Numbered from the stretch's first letter, positions 1 to 5,929 are shown. The stretch: DNA of 12,030 bases from an uncultured Clostridia bacterium (GCA_948528155.1 CAOSZT010000061.1:1-12030); one strand, 5' to 3'. Notes: a model not told the origin generated them from the letters alone. Numbers and translations: made by a program.

Positions 1-40
1 AATATTTATTAATATATAATTATTTTTGGAAGGAAGAAAA

Positions 41-955
41 ATGGAAAAAGTAATAGTAATATGTGGACCAACAGCATCAGGAAAAACATCACTTTCAATA
101 GAATTAGCAAAAAAAGTAAATGGAGAAATTGTATCAGCGGACTCAATGCAAATATACAAAGAAATGGATATTGGAACAGCAAAACCCACAATTAAAGAAA
201 TGCAAGGAATAAAACATTATCTTTTAGATTATGTATTACCAGAAGAAAGATATAGTGTTGCACAATATAAACAAGATGCAAAAAATGCAATAAAAGAAAT
301 ATTATGTAAGGGAAAAATCCCCATAGTAGTTGGAGGTACTGGACTTTATATAAATAGTTTGATATATGAAATAGAATATAATAACATAAAAATAGATGAA
401 AAATATAGAAAACAATTAGAAGAAATAGAACAAAAAGAGGGATTACAAAAATTATATAAAATGGCTTTAGAAATAGATCCAATAGCTATGGAAAAAATAA
501 GTAAAAATGATAAAAAAAGAATAATAAGAGTCTTAGAAATATATAAAGCAACAGGAAAAACAAAAACAGAGCAAGAAATAGAATCTAGGAAAAAACCAGT
601 TGAATATGATTATAGAGTTTATGCCATAAATTGGGACAGAGAAATATTATATCAAAGAATAAATAAAAGAGTTGATATAATGATTGAACAAGGGCTTATA
701 GAAGAAGTACAAAATATTTTAAATAAATATAAAAGTTTCCCTACAGCTATGCAAGGTTTAGGATATAAAGAAGTAGTTGATTATATAAAAGGAATCTATA
801 CAAAAGAACAAATGATAGAAAAAATAAAAATGGAAACAAGAAGATATGCAAAAAGACAACTAACTTGGTTTAGAAAAAATAAAAAAACAATATGGATTGA
901 TGGAACAAAAGATATACAAGATAATGTTAAAATTATTTTGGAGGGTATAGTTTGA
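41..955 (+). CDS. miaA: tRNA dimethylallyltransferase MiaA
   Basis: Transfers a dimethylallyl group from dimethylallyl diphosphate to N6 of A37 in tRNAs that read codons starting with U (i6A37 synthesis), in the cytoplasm. The 304-residue product has the family landmarks in order: P-loop GPTASGKT at residues 9-16, the DSMQIY segment with the likely catalytic Asp34, IGTAKPT at 44-50, VVGGTGLYI around 97-104, the QGLGYKE segment in the C-terminal third, and RRYAKRQLTWFRK near the end. Length is normal for the family. I chose the ATG at 41 because GGAAGG (28-33) sits just upstream at good spacing. An in-frame TTG at 26 would lie on top of that site. The stop overlaps the start of the next gene by 4 nt (TTGA), so the two are very probably co-transcribed and translationally coupled. 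In Clostridia miaA often follows mutS/mutL, but that region lies outside the window. Confidence 0.97.
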   Translation: MEKVIVICGPTASGKTSLSIELAKKVNGEIVSADSMQIYKEMDIGTAKPTIKEMQGIKHYLLDYVLPEERYSVAQYKQDAKNAIKEILCKGKIPIVVGGTGLYINSLIYEIEYNNIKIDEKYRKQLEEIEQKEGLQKLYKMALEIDPIAMEKISKNDKKRIIRVLEIYKATGKTKTEQEIESRKKPVEYDYRVYAINWDREILYQRINKRVDIMIEQGLIEEVQNILNKYKSFPTAMQGLGYKEVVDYIKGIYTKEQMIEKIKMETRRYAKRQLTWFRKNKKTIWIDGTKDIQDNVKIILEGIV

Positions 956-2223
956 ATAGAGATGAAAATGTAAATATAGAAAAAGACAAATCAAAATTAA
1001 ATAAAAGGAAAATATTAATTTTATATATATCACTTTTTTTGATATTTATTTATTTAATGTATGCAGTATATTTACTTGTAAAACAGCCAACTAATAAAGT
1101 AACAGTAGAACAAGGAACATTATATTTAGAAGAAACAGATATTGGATATATAATAAGAAAAGAAAAAGTAGTAAAGGGAAATAATTATAAAAATGGAATG
1201 GAGCAAATAAAAAGTGAAGGAGAGAAAACAGCAAAAGGAGATTCTATTTATAGATACTATAGTAAAAATGAAGAAGAACTAAAAAAGCAAATTTCACAAT
1301 TAGACAATCAAATACAAGAAGCACTAAAAGGTCAAGCTGAATTATTTCCTACAGATATAAAATTATTAGAAAATCAATTAGATGAAAAAATTGCAGAATT
1401 AGGGAAGACAACAGATACATCTAAAATGTCAGAATATAAAAAACAGATAAATGATATTATAACAAAAAAAGCAAAACTAGTAGGAGAGACAAGTAAAGCA
1501 GGAACATATTTAAAACAATTATATAATCAAAGAACAAAATTAGAAGAACAGTTAAATTCAGGAGCGGAATATATAAAAGCACCAAATAGTGGAATTGTTT
1601 CTTATAAAGTAGATGGATTAGAAGATACTTTGACACCTAACAATTTTTCAACATTAAGTAAAGAATTTTTGCAAGGGTTAAAATTAAAAACAGGACAACT
1701 TATTGCAACAAATGATGAATGTGGAAAAATAATAGATATTGATAAATGTTATATAGCAACAATAACTAATTCTGAAGAAGCAAAAAGTGCTACATTAGAT
1801 AGTAATGTAAAAGTTCGATTATCAAACAATAAAATAATTGACGCAAAAATAAGCTATATATCACAAGAAAATGAAGATGAAATACTTATAATTTTAGAAA
1901 TAAATAAACAAATAAGTGAGTTAGCAAATTATAGAAAAATTTCTTTTGATTTAATTTGGTGGAGTAGTACTGGGTTAAGAGTACCAAATCAAGCAATTGT
2001 AGAAGAAAATGGTTTAAATTATGTTGTTAGAAATAGAGCTGGTTATTTGAATAAGATATTAGTAGAAGTTAAAAGAAAAAATGATAAATATTCAATAGTT
2101 TCTAGTTATGATACTGAAGATTTAAAAGAATTAGGATTTACAGATAGTCAAATTAATTCAATGAGAAGGATTGCAATATATGATGAATTAGTATTAAATC
2201 CAGATTTAAGTAAAATAGAATAA
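952..2223 (+). CDS. HlyD-like membrane-anchored periplasmic-adaptor-type protein
   Basis: Starts at TTG 952 with GGAGGG at 940-945, overlapping the miaA stop. The 423-residue product has a short charged cytoplasmic N-terminus, one membrane segment at about residues 21-43 (ILILYISLFLIFIYLMYAVY), and then an extracytoplasmic domain. Residues about 100-200 are Glu/Lys/Gln-rich and look like an alpha-helical hairpin. They are followed by a lipoyl/barrel-sandwich-like stretch, IKAPNSGIVSYKVDGLED, typical of HlyD/membrane-fusion proteins. The rest is beta-rich. Proteins of this kind are found beside sepF in Clostridia, so a role at the cell envelope or division site is plausible, but that is inferred from position. 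No transporter ATPase or permease lies beside it, which argues against a dedicated efflux adaptor. The family call is fairly firm. The function is not known. Confidence 0.8.
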   Translation: MNRDENVNIEKDKSKLNKRKILILYISLFLIFIYLMYAVYLLVKQPTNKVTVEQGTLYLEETDIGYIIRKEKVVKGNNYKNGMEQIKSEGEKTAKGDSIYRYYSKNEEELKKQISQLDNQIQEALKGQAELFPTDIKLLENQLDEKIAELGKTTDTSKMSEYKKQINDIITKKAKLVGETSKAGTYLKQLYNQRTKLEEQLNSGAEYIKAPNSGIVSYKVDGLEDTLTPNNFSTLSKEFLQGLKLKTGQLIATNDECGKIIDIDKCYIATITNSEEAKSATLDSNVKVRLSNNKIIDAKISYISQENEDEILIILEINKQISELANYRKISFDLIWWSSTGLRVPNQAIVEENGLNYVVRNRAGYLNKILVEVKRKNDKYSIVSSYDTEDLKELGFTDSQINSMRRIAIYDELVLNPDLSKIE

Positions 2224-2267
2224 ATATTACAGAAATATTACAAAAACATTAAAAATATGTTACATTA
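2224..2267 (+). promoter_or_regulatory. Four 11-bp phased repeats upstream of the sepF promoter (candidate response-regulator site)
   Basis: Four consecutive 11-nt units: ATATTACAGAA (2224-2234), ATATTACAAAA (2235-2245), ACATTAAAAAT (2246-2256), ATGTTACATTA (2257-2267). TTACA thus falls at 2227, 2238 and 2260, with a degenerate TTAAA at 2249, one helical turn apart. On the minus strand the first two units read TGTAAT-N5-TGTAAT, which fits the published WalR (YycF) consensus TGTWAH-N5-TGTWAH, and the distal unit reads TGTAAC. Direct hexamers at 11-bp period are typical of OmpR/PhoB-family response regulators. The same arrangement precedes the rsmD promoter. The regulator is inferred. Confidence 0.5.
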
Positions 2268-2277
2268 AAGAAAAGTA

Positions 2278-2306
2278 TTGACAAAAAATGAAAAAAAGTG
2301 GATACT
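2278..2306 (+). promoter_or_regulatory. Sigma-A type promoter for sepF-divIVA
   Basis: A perfect -35 box TTGACA (2278-2283) and a -10 box GATACT (2301-2306) are separated by 17 nt. The sepF start codon lies about 55 nt downstream of the -10 box. This is the best promoter match in the window and implies that sepF is transcribed separately from the miaA unit. Confidence 0.8.
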
Positions 2307-2360
2307 TATTACAAATAATACGAAAATACAATTAGATAAAAGTTTTTAGGAGGTTTTTTT

Positions 2361-2858
2361 ATGTCAGGAGCATTAATGAGTAAAGTATGGGACTTATTTG
2401 GAATGGATACAGCAGAGGAAGAAGATTATGAAGATGATATATATGAAAATGAATATGATGATGAAGAGATTGAAGATAGAAAAATATTTGGAAGAAAAAA
2501 TAACAATAACAACAATAAAGTAGTAAATATGCCACAAAATCAAACTCAAGGTCAAGCAATAAAAATGATAATATCACAACCTACAACATTTGAACAATCA
2601 GATGAAATTTGTAGTTTTTTAAAAGAAAGAAAATCAGTAATAGTTAATTTGGAATATGTAAACAAAGATGTTGCTAGAAGAATAGTAGACTTTATTAGTG
2701 GAGCAGTTTATGCACTTGATGGATATATTCAAAAAGTATCAAATGCAATATTTTTAGTAGCTCCATCAAATTATGAAATAACAAATGATATGGCAAGAGA
2801 AGAAATGAAAAGTAAGTTATCAGTATCATGGTTAAGAAATAATAATGTAAATAATTAG
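2361..2858 (+). CDS. sepF: Cell division protein SepF
   Basis: SepF tethers FtsZ polymers to the membrane and forms rings that shape the division septum in Gram-positive bacteria. The 165-residue product begins with a short amphipathic helix, MSGALMSKVWDLFG, the expected membrane anchor. An acidic low-complexity linker (about 17-45) follows, with a run of six Asn at 47-52. The conserved SepF core is at about 66-145, including the segments FLKERKSVIVNLEYV, ARRIVDFISGAVYALDG and IFLVAPSNYEI. TAGGAGG (2347-2353) precedes the ATG by 7 nt. The gene is followed 29 nt later by divIVA, with no terminator between them. In many Bacillota, yggS/ylmE, yggT/ylmG and ylmH accompany sepF and divIVA. None is present here, so this is a reduced version of that cluster. 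Confidence 0.95.
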   Translation: MSGALMSKVWDLFGMDTAEEEDYEDDIYENEYDDEEIEDRKIFGRKNNNNNNKVVNMPQNQTQGQAIKMIISQPTTFEQSDEICSFLKERKSVIVNLEYVNKDVARRIVDFISGAVYALDGYIQKVSNAIFLVAPSNYEITNDMAREEMKSKLSVSWLRNNNVNN

Positions 2859-2887
2859 TATGTAATGATTCTATTTAGGAGGAAAAA

Positions 2888-3341
2888 ATGATAACACCTT
2901 TAGATATAGAAAATAAAAGATTTACAAAACAAATGGTAAATCGGTTATAGTGTTGAAGAAGTTGATGACTTTTTAGATGAATTAACAGTAGATTATAATA
3001 AAAATTATAAAGAAGTTAATGAACTTAGAAGCAAAGTAGAGGAACTAAATAATAGTTTAGTTCAATATAAATCAATAGAATCAACATTACAAAATACACT
3101 TTTAATGGCACAAACTACTGCTGAAGATGTAAAAAATGTAGCAAAACAAAAAGCAGATCAAATTATAGAAGAAGCAAAAGTTAATGCTCAAAAAAGAGTT
3201 GATGATTTAAATGGAGAGATTGTTATTAAACAAAAAGAATTAGAGGATGTAAAAAAACAATTTGATATTTATAAAGCTAAAATGGAATCTTTGTTGATTT
3301 CACAATTGGAATTATTAAAAGACGTTAATAAAGATGATTAA
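2888..3341 (+). pseudogene. divIVA: divIVA-family gene interrupted by a net +1 frameshift
   Basis: AGGAGG followed by five A leads to ATG 2888, which encodes the classic DivIVA N-terminus MITPLDIENKRFTKQMVN and then runs into a TAG at 2948-2950. Reading from GGT 2943 in the +1 frame restores the family sequence GYSVEEVDDFLDEL and continues without a stop to TAA 3341. That frame shows a heptad-rich coiled coil through ELRSKVEELNNSLVQYKSIE and KADQIIEEAKVNAQKRVDDL. Omitting C2942 yields one protein of about 150 residues, normal for a short clostridial DivIVA, a membrane-curvature-binding scaffold at septa and poles. No ATG, GTG or TTG occurs in the second frame until ATG 3105, which has no ribosome binding site. 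An automated caller would therefore report only a 78-residue fragment at 3105-3341. The break may be a sequencing or assembly error, a true mutation or, less likely, recoding. The family call is firm. The status of the break is open. Confidence 0.88.
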
Positions 3342-3354
3342 ATTTTTACAAAAG

Positions 3355-3388
3355 AAAGCTACCATAAAGGTAGTTTTTTGTTTTTTTG
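3355..3388 (+). terminator. Rho-independent terminator after divIVA
   Basis: The stem CTACC (3359-3363) pairs with GGTAG (3369-3373) around the loop ATAAA. It is extended outward by AAAG against TTTT pairs, and followed by two T runs (3374-3379 and 3381-3387). It lies 13 nt after the divIVA stop and closes the sepF-divIVA unit. Confidence 0.85.
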
Positions 3389-3424
3389 TAGAATAAAAAT
3401 GAATTTTATTACAATTTTGGAACA

Positions 3425-3468
3425 ATATTACAGAACTATTAAATGTATATTACAATTCTATTAATTAT
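3425..3468 (+). promoter_or_regulatory. Four 11-bp phased repeats upstream of the rsmD promoter
   Basis: Units are ATATTACAGAA (3425-3435), CTATTAAATGT (3436-3446), ATATTACAATT (3447-3457) and CTATTAATTAT (3458-3468). The first is identical to the first unit upstream of sepF. TTACA falls at 3428 and 3450, with TTAAA and TTAAT in phase at 3439 and 3461. The array can also be read as two imperfect 22-nt repeats matching at 17 positions. On the minus strand it reads TGTAAT-N5-TTTAAT-N5-TGTAAT. The last TTACA starts 20 nt before the -35 box, against 18 nt at sepF. Binding by an OmpR-family regulator is inferred. Confidence 0.5.
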
Positions 3469-3469
3469 A

Positions 3470-3497
3470 TTGACTTTGATAAAAAAAAGAATAAAAT
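3470..3497 (+). promoter_or_regulatory. Sigma-A type promoter for rsmD
   Basis: A -35 box TTGACT (3470-3475) and a -10 box TAAAAT (3492-3497) are separated by 16 nt, placed directly after the 11-bp repeats and about 23 nt before the rsmD start. A terminator lies upstream, so a separate promoter is expected here. Confidence 0.7.
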
Positions 3498-3520
3498 AGT
3501 AACATAGGAGAAAATGCAAA

Positions 3521-4096
3521 ATGAGAATAATAAGTGGAACAGCAAGAGGAACAAAACTAAATACATTAGAAGGACAGCTAACTAGACCGACTTTAGATAG
3601 AGTAAAAGAATCAATATTCAATATTATACAAAATGAAATAAAAGACGCAGTATTTTTAGATATATTTTCAGGAAGTGGAGCAATAGGATTAGAAGCAGCA
3701 AGTAGAGGAGCTAAAAAAGCAATTTTATGTGATAACTCTAAAGAAGCTATAAAAGTAATAAATAAAAACATAGAAAAAACGCACTTAAAAGAAAAAGTAG
3801 ATTTGTATAATACAGATTATAAAACATTAATAAATACAAAATTAAAAGAAAAAATTGATATTATATATATAGACCCGCCATATAATTCAGATTTTGCAGT
3901 AAAATCAGTTGAAATTATAATTAGCAGAAAATTAGTTAATGAAAATTCTAGTATAATTATAGAAACAGACGAAGAAGAAAAAATAATAAAACAATTAGAA
4001 AAATTACAAATTGAAATAAAAGATAAAAGAAAATATGGAAGAGTAACATTAATTTTTCTAAAATATAAAAAGAAGGAAACAATAAAAAACATTTAA
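3521..4096 (+). CDS. rsmD: 16S rRNA (guanine(966)-N2)-methyltransferase RsmD
   Basis: Methylates N2 of G966 (E. coli numbering) in 16S rRNA during 30S assembly, using S-adenosylmethionine. The 191-residue product shows the typical N-terminus MRIISGTARGTKL, then RPTLDRVKESIFNII (22-36), SAM-binding motif I DIFSGSGAIGLEAASRGA (47-64), and the catalytic DPPY motif at 118-121 in IDIIYIDPPYNSDF. The C-terminal YGRVTLIFLKYKK is also usual. TAGGAG (3505-3510) precedes the ATG at 3521 by 10 nt. An ATG at 3514 is out of frame. In related genomes coaD often follows rsmD. Here it does not, and the next gene begins after a 102-nt gap. That gap contains only a weak all-A/T hairpin (4097-4119). Confidence 0.96.
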   Translation: MRIISGTARGTKLNTLEGQLTRPTLDRVKESIFNIIQNEIKDAVFLDIFSGSGAIGLEAASRGAKKAILCDNSKEAIKVINKNIEKTHLKEKVDLYNTDYKTLINTKLKEKIDIIYIDPPYNSDFAVKSVEIIISRKLVNENSSIIIETDEEEKIIKQLEKLQIEIKDKRKYGRVTLIFLKYKKKETIKNI

Positions 4097-4198
4097 AAAA
4101 TAAATAATTTAGTTATTTTGCACAAAAATTGAAAAAGATATTTAAAATAAGAAAAAGAACAGTTAATTAGTGTGTAAATCAGAAAGGGGTAAAACCAT

Positions 4199-4702
4199 AT
4201 GGAAATATTTGAACTACTAGAATCTATTGAAGACATAATTGAAAGGAGTAGAAATCTACCATTTTCATCAAAAGGAGTAATTGACAAAGACAATGCATTA
4301 GACTTAATAAAAGAAATAAGACTAAAACTTCCAGACGAATTAAAACAAGCAAAATGGGTAAAAGAAGAAAGGCAACGTATATTAGTAGAAGCACAAAAAG
4401 AAGCAGATGGAATTGTAAAAGAAGCAGAAAATAGAATAATTTCAATGATAGATGAACACGAAATTACAAGAAAAGCATATGAACAAAAGAAAGAAATAAT
4501 AGAAAATGCAAATGAAAGATCAAGAGAAATTTCAAACGGAACAAAAGAATATGCAGACGAACTATTAACACACACAGAAGAAGTATTAACAAAAACATTA
4601 GGAAACCTAGAAAATAGTATATCAGAAGCATTAAAAATAATGGAAATATCAATAGAAGACACAATAAAAACAGTTCAAAATAGTCGAAGAGAATTGAATT
4701 AA
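4199..4702 (+). CDS. Coiled-coil protein, ATP synthase subunit b-like/DivIVA-like
   Basis: The 167-residue product starts MEIFELLESIEDIIERS. It contains a segment KVI/DL-type helix followed by LPDELKQAKWVKEERQRIL (about 54-72). A long Glu/Lys/Ala-rich coiled coil follows to the C-terminus, with EAQKEADGIVKEAENRI and SNGTKEYADELL as recognisable pieces. Proteins of this length and pattern lie near rsmD/coaD in many Clostridia and are usually labelled ATPase or ATP synthase F0 subunit B-like. The resemblance is to the coiled-coil part only. There is no membrane segment and no nucleotide-binding motif, so it is not an ATP synthase subunit in the usual sense. A scaffold role like that of DivIVA is possible but inferred. 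AAAGGGG (4183-4189) precedes the ATG by 9 nt. The family is recognised from memory. The function is unknown. Confidence 0.75.
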   Translation: MEIFELLESIEDIIERSRNLPFSSKGVIDKDNALDLIKEIRLKLPDELKQAKWVKEERQRILVEAQKEADGIVKEAENRIISMIDEHEITRKAYEQKKEIIENANERSREISNGTKEYADELLTHTEEVLTKTLGNLENSISEALKIMEISIEDTIKTVQNSRRELN

Positions 4703-4728
4703 CAATACAAAAGATAAAATTAAAAAAT

Positions 4729-4770
4729 AAAAGGAGAGAAACGGAGGACAGACGTCTGTTCTCTCCTTTT
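4729..4770. terminator. Large hairpin with palindromic core (possible bidirectional terminator or REP-like element)
   Basis: AAAAGGAGAGAA (4729-4740) is a perfect 12-bp inverted repeat of TTCTCTCCTTTT (4759-4770). The space between holds a second perfect palindrome, ACAGACGTCTGT (4748-4759), so the arm continues as CAGAC/GTCTG after an 8-nt one-sided bulge. A runs lead the left arm and T runs end the right arm, so it could terminate transcription in either direction, with only four T after the stem. It lies 26 nt after the preceding gene. Confidence 0.6.
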
Positions 4771-4880
4771 AAGATAGCCGTTCGAGCAACAGCGAGTTAC
4801 GGATATCTTATACAAAATTTAAGAAATAAATTTTGTAAACAACAAAAAAGCCGTTAGGACGACAGCGAGTTATGAATACA
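4771..4880 (+). repeat. Two copies of a structured ~31-nt repeat flanking an AT hairpin
   Basis: Copy 1 (about 4776-4806) and copy 2 (about 4849-4879) are 73 nt apart. Both start AGCCGTT and share the exact 11-mer ACAGCGAGTTA (4789-4799 and 4862-4872). Copy 1 folds as AAGATA/TATCTT (4771-4776 with 4804-4809), CCGT/ACGG (4778-4781 with 4799-4802) and TCG/CGA (4782-4784 with 4793-4795). Copy 2 keeps CGT paired to ATG through a G-U wobble but lacks the outer stem. Between them TACAAAATTT (4811-4820) pairs perfectly with AAATTTTGTA (4828-4837). The GC-richer composition stands out from the surroundings. The nature of the repeat is not known. Confidence 0.55.
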
Positions 4881-4943
4881 ACATATTGAAAAATAGTAAG
4901 TTGTCGATTAGTTAGAAAATTTATTAAAAGGAGATATTTAAAG

Positions 4944-5681
4944 ATGTTTAATTTATTTAAAAAAGAAAGAAAAAGCAATAACAATAGGAAATATAGTTCT
5001 GATGAAATGTGTATGACCTGTAGTCATATATTAGAAAATGATAAACCGATTTTATATATCAAAAGAGAGGCTGAGGATGGAAGATATCAATTTTTATGTG
5101 AAGATAATAACCATACTGATTCAGAAATAAGAATTATTGAAATTGAAAAAATCATAAAAAAGGATAAAGAAATTGAAAGAATATTGCCTTTAGAAATAGG
5201 ATTAGAATTAAAAAGACAATATATTAGTGGAAAAGGATTAGAACTTAAAAAATTTATACAAGATGGTATTAATAATATCATTCAAAAAGATATAAAAGAT
5301 AACAAAGTTTTAATGACACAGTTATATAATAACGGTGAAATAGTTTATTATAATGGCAGAAATGGAACTTGGTTTGATTGGGATATGAATGGTAAGACAA
5401 GTTGGTTTACTGTTTGTTTTAATGATAAAAAAAGAATGGGATATATAAGCATTGCAATTTTTAAGGATGGAACTGTTAGTGGATATAAATGGGGAAATTA
5501 TGGCAAGGATGAAGCGGAAAGTATTTCTTTAGAGAACTTAACTATAGAAGACACAGAATATCTCGTAAGATTATTGTTGCAACAAACGGATGACAAAGGT
5601 ATTTTTGATATAAATATGAATGATATAAATTGGGAAGCACCTATATTTTTAGAACAATTGGAAGGAACAAAAGAAATATAA
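4944..5681 (+). CDS. Hypothetical protein with DUF2185/Imm33-like N-terminal domain
   Basis: The 245-residue soluble protein starts at ATG 4944 with AAAAGGAG (4926-4933) 10 nt upstream. After a basic, Asn-rich leader, residues about 21-92 run MCMTCSHILENDKPILYIKR, then RYQFLCEDNNH and an IIEIEKIIKKDKEIERIL segment. This arrangement resembles the DUF2185 (immunity protein 33-like) family, as judged from memory of its pattern. Cys23, Cys26, Cys52 and His57 might bind metal, but this is a guess. Residues about 120-230 form a second, beta-rich part with several Trp and aromatic residues (NGTWFDWDMNGKTSWFTV, SGYKWGNYGKDE) that I do not recognise. No toxin gene is nearby, so an immunity role cannot be supported from context. 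It sits between housekeeping genes, directly after a palindrome-rich patch, and may be an acquired accessory gene. The ferredoxin-like gene follows 59 nt later and could share its transcript. Confidence 0.6.
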   Translation: MFNLFKKERKSNNNRKYSSDEMCMTCSHILENDKPILYIKREAEDGRYQFLCEDNNHTDSEIRIIEIEKIIKKDKEIERILPLEIGLELKRQYISGKGLELKKFIQDGINNIIQKDIKDNKVLMTQLYNNGEIVYYNGRNGTWFDWDMNGKTSWFTVCFNDKKRMGYISIAIFKDGTVSGYKWGNYGKDEAESISLENLTIEDTEYLVRLLLQQTDDKGIFDINMNDINWEAPIFLEQLEGTKEI

Positions 5682-5740
5682 TAGAAGTTTGAAAAGAGTA
5701 AAGAGTTATACAAATTACAATTTTAAAAGGAGATAAATTT

Positions 5741-5929
5741 ATGGATAGAAAATTAAAAATAATAATAGATAATTGTCCTCAAAATCATAAATGCCCAGCA
5801 GTAAATGTTTGTCCAGTTGGAGCATTAAAACAGAAAGACTTTGAAGCACCTAAAATAGACCATGATAAGTGTATAAGATGTGGCAAATGTTCAAACTTTT
5901 GCCCTAAAAAAGCATTAGTATTAGACTGA
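5741..5929 (+). CDS. Small 4Fe-4S binding (ferredoxin-like) protein
   Basis: The 62-residue protein carries one canonical 4Fe-4S signature near the C-terminus, CIRCGKCSNFCP (Cys44, 47, 50, 54). The N-terminal half has an altered set, Cys12-x5-Cys18-x5-Cys24-Pro, in CPQNHKCPAVNVCPVGAL, where a normal 2[4Fe-4S] ferredoxin would have CxxCxxCxxxCP. With seven cysteines, one cluster is certain in principle (Cys44, 47, 50 with Cys24). A second would need a non-Cys ligand such as His16 or would be absent. Small proteins with this CPQ...CPA...CPVGAL pattern occur in Clostridia as stand-alone electron carriers of unknown partner. AAAAGGAG (5725-5732) lies 8 nt before the ATG. No redox enzyme is adjacent, so its partner cannot be named. 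Confidence 0.85.
   Translation: MDRKLKIIIDNCPQNHKCPAVNVCPVGALKQKDFEAPKIDHDKCIRCGKCSNFCPKKALVLD

Noticed and set aside
26..40. Upstream TTG start for miaA
   Set aside because: It would place the GGAAGG ribosome binding site inside the coding region. ATG 41 gives the normal MiaA N-terminus.
192..482. Minus-strand open frames across the window (here and inside most genes)
   Set aside because: They are Leu/Phe/Ile-rich mirrors of Lys/Glu-rich coding on the plus strand, lack ribosome binding sites and show no domain.
2361..2520. The six-Asn run and acidic stretch in sepF as a sign of frame error
   Set aside because: Low-complexity linkers between the membrane helix and the core are normal in SepF, and the frame is continuous.
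3105..3341. A separate 78-residue gene starting at ATG 3105
   Set aside because: No ribosome binding site precedes it, and its frame continues upstream to 2943 with clear DivIVA sequence. It is the distal part of the frameshifted divIVA.
4097..4119. Hairpin AAAATAA/TTATTTT after rsmD as a terminator
   Set aside because: The 7-bp stem is all A/T, with no GC and no clean T run after it. In such AT-rich DNA this is expected by chance.
4771..4880. CRISPR array from the two ~31-nt repeats
   Set aside because: There are only two diverged copies, the spacing holds another hairpin, and no cas gene is present.
4901..4929. Promoter TTGTCG-N17-TTAAAA before the gene at 4944
   Set aside because: Both boxes are weak, the -10 overlaps the ribosome binding site, and the transcript would be almost leaderless.
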